Below are positions 32,637-39,405 of a DNA stretch of 42,727 nucleotides, piece after piece. Under the pieces are notes generated by a model, which did no database searches, was not told the DNA's origin, and worked only from the letters and a program-made list of their open reading frames with translations. Position 1 is the stretch's first letter, and each line of letters opens with the position of its first letter. The DNA lies in the NCBI GenBank assembly GCA_002470185.1, contig DKNG01000260.1, positions 1 through 42,727 of the forward strand, given 5' to 3'. This stretch comes from Arcobacter sp. UBA7394. GTDB lineage: Bacteria > Campylobacterota > Campylobacteria > Campylobacterales > Arcobacteraceae. Both the position numbers and the translations under genes were made by a program.

Positions 32637-33458
32637 TTAAAACAAATAACTAGCACCAATAGCACCAGCAAAAGAACTTGTGTAAAATTCAAGTTCACAA
32701 ATATCAAAATAAGAATTCTTTTCAAAACTTTTTTTACAACTATCAGCAAAATACTTTTTATAATTACAAATCCCTCCAGTTAAAACAACCTTATCAAATC
32801 CAAATACATTATGTAACACTGAAATACTATGACCTAATTTTTCACCATATTTCTCAAAAGGTAAATTTTCTTTATTTTCTCTAATACTCCCAGAAAAACC
32901 ACTTAATAAAAATTCCTTTGAAATAAAATCACTTGTTTTTTTATTTCCAAAAACCTTACTATGTGCAAACTCACTAGAATTAAATTTATTTGTAAACAAT
33001 TTTCCATTTAAACAAACACAACAACCAAAACTAGTCCCTAAAGTTAAAAACAAAATATTCTCCATTTTTGTAATCTCAAAATTATTTTTATAATAAAAAT
33101 AAGGTAATTGAGCATCATTTACAATCTTAACCTTCACATGCTTACCAAACTCACTCTTAAAAATATTTTTAAAATTTACCCCATTCAAAACCTTCAAATT
33201 TGGCAAATTAATAATTGTTCCATTCTTCTCAAAAATCCCTGGAACTCCAACACCAATTCTAAAAAGGTGTGAACTTGAAACCTTTTCTAAACTTAAAAAA
33301 TTACTAATTAATACATTTAACTTTAAAATTAGCTTTTCAGCAGATAAATTAGAATAATTTGAAAAAACTTTCTGCCTTAATATTTTATCCTTTGACCTTA
33401 AAACTAACTTAATACGAGTTCCACCAATATCAATTCCAATAAAATATTCCTCGTCCAT
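32637..33458 (-). CDS. ROK-family sugar kinase
   Basis: 273 aa. The N-terminus YFIGIDIGGTRIKLVLRSK has the ROK/hexokinase phosphate-binding loop (DIGGT). Further motifs are GVGVPGIFEKNG, IVNDAQLPYFY (catalytic Asp region), LFLTLGTSFGCCVCLNGKL (second phosphate loop, unusual: GTSFGCCV instead of GTGIGGG) and VVLTGGICNYKKYF. The usual ROK zinc motif is not evident. Most likely a glucokinase that feeds free glucose from the debranching enzyme into metabolism, but substrate is inference from the neighbourhood. Start: TTG at 33470 is in frame, but the ATG at 33458 (MDEEYFIG) lies about 24 bases after a TATA-like element (33478-33485). Divergent from the glycogen synthase gene. Confidence 0.8.
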   Translation of the reverse strand: MDEEYFIGIDIGGTRIKLVLRSKDKILRQKVFSNYSNLSAEKLILKLNVLISNFLSLEKVSSSHLFRIGVGVPGIFEKNGTIINLPNLKVLNGVNFKNIFKSEFGKHVKVKIVNDAQLPYFYYKNNFEITKMENILFLTLGTSFGCCVCLNGKLFTNKFNSSEFAHSKVFGNKKTSDFISKEFLLSGFSGSIRENKENLPFEKYGEKLGHSISVLHNVFGFDKVVLTGGICNYKKYFADSCKKSFEKNSYFDICELEFYTSSFAGAIGASYLF

Positions 33459-33550
33459 AACCAAAAACAAAATATAAATATTTAAACAATATAATCTTAA
33501 CTAAAAAATTAAAACAATAACTTAACAACAAAAAAGACATGATTTAAACT

Positions 33551-35191
33551 ATGGAAAAACCACAAATATTATTTGAATTATCTTGGGAAATTTGTAATAA
33601 AGTAGGTGGAATTTATACAGTAATTAATTCTAAATCTAAACAAATAAAAAAACATTATAAAAATTATTATCAAATTGGTCCAATGCTTGAAACATCCAAT
33701 TTAGATTTTAACGAACTTGAATTACCTGATCAATTTACAAACGCAAAAAATGAAATTGAAAAGCAAGGAATTAAAATTCATTATGGAGAATCTAAAACTA
33801 CAAAAATTAAAACATTTTTAATTGAATACTTAGACTATTCACAAAATATAAATCAAATAAAAACTCAACTATGGGAAAACTACAAAATTGATTCCCTCCA
33901 CTCAGACTGGTATGATTATGATGTTCCAATTTTATGGAGTTGGTGTTCAGCAATTGCAATTAAACACTTATCAAATTGTGTTGAATTTCAAAACGAACAA
34001 ATTTTAATTCACGCTCACGAATGGATGAGTTGCGGATCAGTTTTTTACGCAGACTTAAACCTAGATAAAAATAAATTTAAAACTATATTTACAACTCACG
34101 CAACAATGCTTGGAAGAAGTTTATCACAAAACAATATTAACCTAATTGATGAAATCCAAACTTTAGACCCAAACCAATATGCTTATGATATGAATGTATA
34201 CACAAAACACCAAACTGAAAAAGCTGCAGCAACAATTTGTGATTGTTTTACAACTGTAAGTTTAATTACAAATCAAGAAGCATCATTTTTTTACTCAAAA
34301 TCAGCCGATGTTTTACTATGTAATGGATTTGACAATTCCGACATTGAAGATGTAGACAAATTAAACGCGAAACATTTTAAATCAAGAAAACAAACAAACG
34401 AACTTGTAAGAAATTTATTTTCAAAAATTCCAAACTTAGATACTGACAAAATTAAATTATTCTACACATCAGGAAGAAATGAATTTGTAAACAAAGGATT
34501 TGACTTATACATTAAATCATTATCCAAACTAAATCAAACTCTAATTAATGAAGAAAGTGAAATTAAAATAATTAATTTTTTCTTAGTCCCTATTGGAGAT
34601 TTTGAAAAAATTGATTGTGAAAATTGTAACGAAATTCCAATAAAATCACACAACATCCACAATCACGACATATTAACTCAATTAAAAAATAATAACTTAC
34701 TAAACTTACCCTCAGATAAAGTTTTCAACATACTAGTTCCAAGATACTTAGATGGAAATGACCAAGTAATAAATAAACCATATTATGAATTTGTAACTGG
34801 ATTTGATTTAGGAGTATTTCCATCATATTATGAACCTTGGGGATATACTCCACTTGAATCAATTTCATACGCAGTTCCAACAATTACAAGTGATTTAGCA
34901 GGATTTGGAAGACATATTGAACAAAATTATGGAGATTTCAACCCAAGTGTTTATGTTTTAAAAAGAAGTCAATTAAACAAAAAAAGACAAATTGACAAAC
35001 TATATGAAAAATTATACGATCAAGTAAGACTAAACAAAAAATCTCAAGCTCTCCAAAGAGAATTTGCAAAAATTACAGCTCTAAAATATGACTGGGAAAG
35101 TTTCATAAAAAATTACCTTAACGCATATGAATTTGCACTAAATAAAAATGAATTAGAAGCAAATAAGAAAAATGAAAATAATAATGATTAA
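33551..35191 (+). CDS. Glycogen synthase, GT3 family
   Basis: Elongates alpha-1,4-glucan chains. 546 aa. The N-terminus ILFELSWEICNKVGGIYTVI is the GT3 (eukaryotic GYS-like) signature, different from the KVGGL of bacterial GlgA (GT5). The segments ILIHAHEWMSCGSVFYADL and FTTHATMLGRSL follow. The GT-B C-terminal domain has TSGRNEFVNKGFDLYIKSL and the donor-binding motif SYYEPWGYTPLESISYAVPT (about 425-444), with two Glu residues in the E-x7-E arrangement. GT3 enzymes in animals and fungi use UDP-glucose; donor here is not known. The debranching enzyme gene follows 8 bases later, so the two are probably one operon. No clear TATA box was found at the usual distance. Confidence 0.88.
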   Translation: MEKPQILFELSWEICNKVGGIYTVINSKSKQIKKHYKNYYQIGPMLETSNLDFNELELPDQFTNAKNEIEKQGIKIHYGESKTTKIKTFLIEYLDYSQNINQIKTQLWENYKIDSLHSDWYDYDVPILWSWCSAIAIKHLSNCVEFQNEQILIHAHEWMSCGSVFYADLNLDKNKFKTIFTTHATMLGRSLSQNNINLIDEIQTLDPNQYAYDMNVYTKHQTEKAAATICDCFTTVSLITNQEASFFYSKSADVLLCNGFDNSDIEDVDKLNAKHFKSRKQTNELVRNLFSKIPNLDTDKIKLFYTSGRNEFVNKGFDLYIKSLSKLNQTLINEESEIKIINFFLVPIGDFEKIDCENCNEIPIKSHNIHNHDILTQLKNNNLLNLPSDKVFNILVPRYLDGNDQVINKPYYEFVTGFDLGVFPSYYEPWGYTPLESISYAVPTITSDLAGFGRHIEQNYGDFNPSVYVLKRSQLNKKRQIDKLYEKLYDQVRLNKKSQALQREFAKITALKYDWESFIKNYLNAYEFALNKNELEANKKNENNND

Positions 35192-35199
35192 AAATTAAA

Positions 35200-36858
35200 A
35201 TGGTTCAAATAAATTATAAATTAAACAAAAATGAAATTAAAGTAAACTCCGAAGATGAAAATTTAAATTATATATTCTCAACAAATACTTCAAATAATAA
35301 TTCATGGATTAACTTTGGAATTTTAGAAAATACAGATAAATTTCAAGGACAAATTATTGAACATAATGAAAACTTAAAACTATATAAAACAGTTGAACAA
35401 ATTAAATTTGAAAATTATGATAAATGTAAATTAATTAATATTCAATATAACACAAAATCAATTATTAAAAACTTTGAATGTGAAAAAGATAATAAAATAT
35501 TTTATCAAAAAACTAAATACTCTAAATTCAATACAATTATATTTAGAACAAATAATTATGAAAAAGAATTAATATTAGAACTAGATTGTAGAGAATTAAA
35601 CGACTATGATACTCACAACAGAAACTATGTAATTTACCATAAACAAGATTGCACAATTATTAGATATACAAAAGAAAATAAATATGAATTATATGTTGCA
35701 ATTGAAAATAAAAACATTAAACTAAATCAAATTGATAAATGGATTGAAAAACAATATCTTTACTCAAAATCAAGAAATATTAATGATAAAAATTTATACA
35801 CATACGAACCAATTTCATTTACTCCAAAATCAGATAAACCAATTTATATTTCATCAGGATTTTCAGAATATGAAGTATTAAAAAATATTAATTTAAGTAA
35901 ATCAAAAGACTATATTAGACAAGTTAAAGAAACTGAAATTTCTAAAAATAATAAAATTGATTTAGCATATAATTTATCCCAAAAAGCAGTCACAACATTT
36001 AAATTAAAAAAAGGAAATAAAGCGGGATTTTTCTGGTTTAACCAAGTTTGGACAAGAGACGAATTATCAAGTTTAAATTACCAACTAGAAAATAACGAAT
36101 ACACAAAAATTAAAAAAACATTATTAAAATATTTAGACTTAATCGGTGATTGTGGATTAATGCCAAGAATTCAAGAAAAAGGAGCTTTAAAAAGTCCAGA
36201 TGGACTATTTTGGTTTGGTAAAAGATTACACGATTTAATTAAAGAACTAGAACAAAAAAATAAATTAGAACTATTTTTCAAAACTGAAGAATTAGAAACA
36301 ATATTTGACAAACTAGATTCAAGTTTTATAAAATTATTTGATAAACACAGAAACCTAGACCTTGACTTATTAAATGTTGACTATGGAGATTCTTGGATGG
36401 ACACAGTTAAAGTAAATTTCCCACTAGATGTTCAAATCCAACTATTATCATTTATGGGATTACTAGAAAAAATATCAAGAATACTAAATAATAAATCTCA
36501 CAAACATAACTACATTGTATTAGAAAATTATTTCAAACAAAATTTAAAAAATAAATATTTCAAAAATGGTTATTTATACGACAATATCGAAAATACAAGA
36601 ATCACAGCCAATGTATTTTTAATGTATTATTTTTACCCCAAATTATTTTGTGAAAAACATTGGGAAGAAATTTTTGATAACACACTTCCAAAACTTCAAA
36701 CAAATTGGGGTGGAATTAGTAGTTTAGATAAAGAAAATGAAAATTTTAAAGATGAATATACTGGTGAAAATAATCAATCATACCACAATGGAGACTCATG
36801 GTATTGGATTAATAATTTAACTGGAATTGTATTAAATAAATTAAATAAAAATAAATAA
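35200..36858 (+). CDS. Glycogen debranching enzyme (amylo-alpha-1,6-glucosidase type)
   Basis: Hydrolyses alpha-1,6 branch points so the phosphorylase can continue. 552 aa. An N-terminal beta-rich domain of about 250 residues is followed by an (alpha/alpha)6 domain with AGFFWFNQVWTRDELSSL (about 276-293), LIGDCGLMPRIQEKG, DGLFWFGKRLHDLI, VDYGDSWMDTVKVNFPLDVQ and, at the end, YTGENNQSYHNGDSWYWINN. These match the archaeal GDE_C (amylo-1,6-glucosidase) family. WTRDE and the acidic residues near GDSW are probable active-site parts. It follows the GT3 synthase by 8 bases. It is the last gene with archaeal features before the sequence changes character. Confidence 0.86.
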   Translation: MVQINYKLNKNEIKVNSEDENLNYIFSTNTSNNNSWINFGILENTDKFQGQIIEHNENLKLYKTVEQIKFENYDKCKLINIQYNTKSIIKNFECEKDNKIFYQKTKYSKFNTIIFRTNNYEKELILELDCRELNDYDTHNRNYVIYHKQDCTIIRYTKENKYELYVAIENKNIKLNQIDKWIEKQYLYSKSRNINDKNLYTYEPISFTPKSDKPIYISSGFSEYEVLKNINLSKSKDYIRQVKETEISKNNKIDLAYNLSQKAVTTFKLKKGNKAGFFWFNQVWTRDELSSLNYQLENNEYTKIKKTLLKYLDLIGDCGLMPRIQEKGALKSPDGLFWFGKRLHDLIKELEQKNKLELFFKTEELETIFDKLDSSFIKLFDKHRNLDLDLLNVDYGDSWMDTVKVNFPLDVQIQLLSFMGLLEKISRILNNKSHKHNYIVLENYFKQNLKNKYFKNGYLYDNIENTRITANVFLMYYFYPKLFCEKHWEEIFDNTLPKLQTNWGGISSLDKENENFKDEYTGENNQSYHNGDSWYWINNLTGIVLNKLNKNK

Positions 36859-36944
36859 TAATATAGTACAATTAAAAAATAAAACTATATTTATACTACA
36901 TAAAAATATTATCCATTATAAAAAAGAGAAGGAAAGGCTATATT
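36859..36944. other. Probable junction between archaeal and Campylobacterota-like sequence
   Basis: 86 AT-rich bases between the debranching enzyme and the response regulator. Left of it genes use TATA boxes and leaderless starts; right of it each gene has a ribosome binding site and genes are separated by hairpin terminators. I see no repeat, tRNA, integrase or transposon end that would explain a natural insertion. The exact join cannot be located by eye because both sides are AT-rich. Confidence 0.7.
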
Positions 36945-37619
36945 GTGAGTAAAGTAAAAATATTACTAATTGAAGATGAAAAGATGATAGCGCAGAATCT
37001 TAAATCTGTTATTGAAAATTTTGGTTATGAACTTGTTGGTATTGCAACAACAGGAGAAGAAGCTTTAGAAATTGCATTTGATAAAAATATTGATATTGTA
37101 GTTTCTGATATAGAAATTAGAGGATTAACTGATGGTATTGATATTTCAAAAACTCTTCAAAATACTTATAACTTACCAATTATTTTTACAACAGCATATA
37201 ATGATGAAGAAAAAATCAAGAGAGCATCTTCTGTAACAAATTTAGTAGGATATTTAGTAAAACCTATAAGAATTGATGAATTAGATACTTTAATTAAAAT
37301 TGCTATTTCAAAATATAAAATCTTAGAAAAACGAAACCTAAAAGATATTGCTTCTTTTTATAAATATGACTATGAAAATAAAAAGATTTATATTGACGAA
37401 GAGGAGATTTCTCTTACTAGAAATGAGAGTTTATTATTATCACTATTATTAAATACTACTGAAAAGGTTCTATCTTATGAATCAATTAATAGTGCAATAT
37501 GGAAAGAACAAAAAGGTTCTGATGTAGCACGTAGACAATTAGTTCATAGATTAAAAACTAAATTAGATAAATTACCAATTCTTTCTGAAAAAGGTATTGG
37601 TATTTATATTAAAGAGTAA
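36945..37619 (+). CDS. Response regulator with REC and winged-helix output domain
   Basis: Two-component transcription regulator, 224 aa. REC domain (about 3-120): acidic pair in LIEDEK (Glu10, Asp11), phosphoacceptor Asp55 in VVSDIEIRG, Thr/Tyr switch in FTTAYNDEE, Lys106 in YLVKPIR. The output domain (about 135-224) resembles the OmpR-type winged helix: LTRNESLLLSLLLN, VARRQLVHRLKTKLDK, ending GIGIYIKE. Starts with GTG; GAAGGAAAGG at about 36928-36937 is a strong Shine-Dalgarno site, which separates it from the genes to the left. The partner histidine kinase is not in the window. This style of regulator is common in Arcobacter-like Campylobacterota. It shares a bidirectional terminator with the globin gene. 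Confidence 0.88.
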   Translation: MSKVKILLIEDEKMIAQNLKSVIENFGYELVGIATTGEEALEIAFDKNIDIVVSDIEIRGLTDGIDISKTLQNTYNLPIIFTTAYNDEEKIKRASSVTNLVGYLVKPIRIDELDTLIKIAISKYKILEKRNLKDIASFYKYDYENKKIYIDEEEISLTRNESLLLSLLLNTTEKVLSYESINSAIWKEQKGSDVARRQLVHRLKTKLDKLPILSEKGIGIYIKE

Positions 37620-37634
37620 GTTAAACTTACTCTT
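37612..37634. terminator. Bidirectional terminator between response regulator and globin genes
   Basis: Perfect 11-bp inverted repeat AAGAGTAAGTT and AACTTACTCTT with one central base. It contains the stop codons of both convergent genes; T-rich ends fit Rho-independent termination in both directions. Confidence 0.75.
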
Positions 37635-38058
37635 CTGTATTCATCATCCAGATTGAAAATACATCTAGATAATTCCAAAAAGATTCTTTTAATTCTTCTG
37701 GCATATCAAGTGGTTTTAATATCATAATATATGATTCTAGCCAAACTCTTCTAGCTTCTTGAGTAATAGCAAACGGTGAATGTCTCGCTGCCATCATAGG
37801 TTTCCCTCTATTTTGATCAAAATGTCTAGGTCCTCCACAGATTTGAATAAAGAAATCAGCTGAATGTTTTTTTGCTAGCTCAAAACCTTCGTCACTAGGT
37901 GGAAAAAGTCCTTTAATATTACTTTCTCTTAAAATATCATAATGATCTGAAATAAGTTTTCTCATTCCATCTTCACCTAAAAATTCTAATACCTTTGGAC
38001 TAGGAATTTGAACAGGAGGTCTTGTTCCAACTTGTGCTGGTGTTATTGTATATTCCAT
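37627..38058 (-). CDS. Truncated hemoglobin (group II-like)
   Basis: Heme protein of the 2-on-2 globin fold, 143 aa, likely handling O2 or NO. Seen: LFPPSDEGFELAKKHSADFF, the turn ICGGPRHFDQNRGKP and ARHSPFAITQEARRVWLESY, where His93 is the proximal heme ligand and Trp106 fits the conserved Trp at G8 of group II globins. The N-terminus has about 20 extra residues rich in Pro (GTRPPVQIPSPKV). A ribosome binding site (AAAGG, 7 bases before the ATG) is present. It is divergent from the letA-like genes; a 13-bp dyad in the gap at 38099-38111 might bind a regulator. Typical of Campylobacterota, where globins answer nitrosative stress. Confidence 0.85.
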   Translation of the reverse strand: MEYTITPAQVGTRPPVQIPSPKVLEFLGEDGMRKLISDHYDILRESNIKGLFPPSDEGFELAKKHSADFFIQICGGPRHFDQNRGKPMMAARHSPFAITQEARRVWLESYIMILKPLDMPEELKESFWNYLDVFSIWMMNTEE

Positions 38059-38098
38059 TTATTAACCTTTAAAACTTAAAATTATTTATATTTATTAT

Positions 38099-38111
38099 GC
38101 AAGTTACTTGC
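38099..38111. promoter_or_regulatory. Dyad in the globin/letA divergent promoter region
   Basis: GCAAG and CTTGC around TTA, 41 bases upstream of the globin ATG. It does not match the Campylobacter NssR globin box (TTAAC-N4-GTTAA). Operator role is a guess. Confidence 0.3.
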
Positions 38112-38214
38112 AAAGTAATAATACAATCATCCTCTAAAATATAATCTTAAAAATATTTATAATTAAAAAAAAGATTAATATGGTAAAATAATATATATTT
38201 ACAATGGAAGATTT

Positions 38215-38814
38215 ATGGATATAAAAACAAATAAAATTATGGAGTGTTATTCTTGTGGTCTTTTTCTAAAAAAGGAAAAAGTGAGCAAAAAAAATACACT
38301 AAAATGTCCTCGATGTAATAGTAAATTACAATTGGACAAAGAGCATAGTTTTGATTCTTTATATTATTCTATATCCGCAATTTTGCTTTTTTTAATATTG
38401 AATATTTATCCTTTGATTTCTTTAAATGTTAATGGAAAAATATTACATGCTACTCTTTTAGGAAGTGTTAAAATATTATTAGAACAGGATTTTTTTCTTG
38501 TATCATTGGTAGTTTTATTTACTATAATTATTGCACCTTTATTAAACTCAATAATTATTATATTGTCGTTTATTCAGATACATACAAAGATCAAAATCTT
38601 CTCAGATACTTTTCTTCATGATGCTTTTCATTTCTTCAAACATTGGGGTTTTGTGGAAGTATTTATTATTAGTATTATTGTTACATATATTAAATTAATA
38701 GGAATGGTCTCTTCTACAAAATTTGATATTGGATTTTATGTTATGTTGGTATATATATTTTGTTTTTACATGTCAAACATTAAGTTTGAAGGTAAAAATG
38801 TATTTGGAGAATAG
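38215..38814 (+). CDS. PqiA/LetA-family membrane protein, N-terminal half
   Basis: 199 aa. Starts with a zinc ribbon (ECYSCGLFL and CPRCNSKLQ), then about four membrane helices (YYSISAILLFLILNIYPLI; FLVSLVVLFTIIIAPLLN; FVEVFIISIIVTYIKLIG; a last one to FYMS). PqiA and LetA (YebS) of E. coli are about 420 aa with two such halves; here the halves are separate genes, this one and the next. LetA is thought to feed lipids to the MCE tunnel protein LetB between inner and outer membranes. Ribosome binding site GGAAG at 38206-38210. An upstream ATG at 38204 hits a stop at once. An outer-membrane lipid transport gene fits a diderm bacterium, not an archaeon. Confidence 0.82.
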   Translation: MDIKTNKIMECYSCGLFLKKEKVSKKNTLKCPRCNSKLQLDKEHSFDSLYYSISAILLFLILNIYPLISLNVNGKILHATLLGSVKILLEQDFFLVSLVVLFTIIIAPLLNSIIIILSFIQIHTKIKIFSDTFLHDAFHFFKHWGFVEVFIISIIVTYIKLIGMVSSTKFDIGFYVMLVYIFCFYMSNIKFEGKNVFGE

Positions 38815-39405
38815 ATGGTTTTAATTTCATGTAAAAATTGTCATAAAGTTTATAAAAAAGAGAATTATGATGAATTTATTTGTACTAGATGTAATCATTT
38901 AGTATCAAAAAGAATTAAAAACTCTTTACAAGTTTCTCTTGCTTTAACTCTATCTGCAATTCTTTTATATATCCCAGCTATGCTTTATCCAATGATGGAA
39001 ATAACAACTTTTGGAGTAAACCAAGAAAGTACTATTATTGAAGGGGTTATTGGGTTTTTAGAATATGAAAGTTATTTTATTGCTTTTGTTATTTTTACAG
39101 CTAGTGTTATTATACCTTTGATAAAATTAATAGGATTATTATTGATTTTTGTATCTTTGAGAATAAATACAAAAATGAGTAATAAAACAAAAATAGCTAT
39201 TTTTAAATTTATTGAAGCAATTGGTAAATGGTCAATGATTGATATATATGTTGTTGCCATTTTAGCTTCTGTAATACAAATGGATGAAATATTTAATATA
39301 AAAGGTGGAATTGCAGCGACATCTTTTGCCCTAGTAGTGATACTAACTATAATTGCTGCACATAGATTTGATACAAGGATTATTTGGGATGAGTCAAGAG
39401 AATAA
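38815..39405 (+). CDS. PqiA/LetA-family membrane protein, C-terminal half
   Basis: 196 aa, second half of a split LetA. The zinc ribbon ISCKNCHKVY and ICTRCNHLV is followed by about four membrane segments (LALTLSAILLYIPAMLYPMM; AFVIFTASVIIPLIKLIGLL; MIDIYVVAILASVIQMD; TSFALVVILTIIAAHRF), ending DTRIIWDESRE. The family pattern LYPMMEITTFG after the first helix and GKWSMIDIYVVAILASVI are typical of PqiA. Its ATG directly follows the stop of the first half (GGAGA as ribosome binding site), and its end overlaps the LetB-like gene by 17 bases, so the three genes form a tight operon. Confidence 0.85.
   Translation: MVLISCKNCHKVYKKENYDEFICTRCNHLVSKRIKNSLQVSLALTLSAILLYIPAMLYPMMEITTFGVNQESTIIEGVIGFLEYESYFIAFVIFTASVIIPLIKLIGLLLIFVSLRINTKMSNKTKIAIFKFIEAIGKWSMIDIYVVAILASVIQMDEIFNIKGGIAATSFALVVILTIIAAHRFDTRIIWDESRE

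Noticed and set aside
32678..32884. 68-aa plus-strand open frame opposite the ROK kinase
   Set aside because: Antisense shadow with a Gln/Asn/Tyr-rich translation and no promoter.
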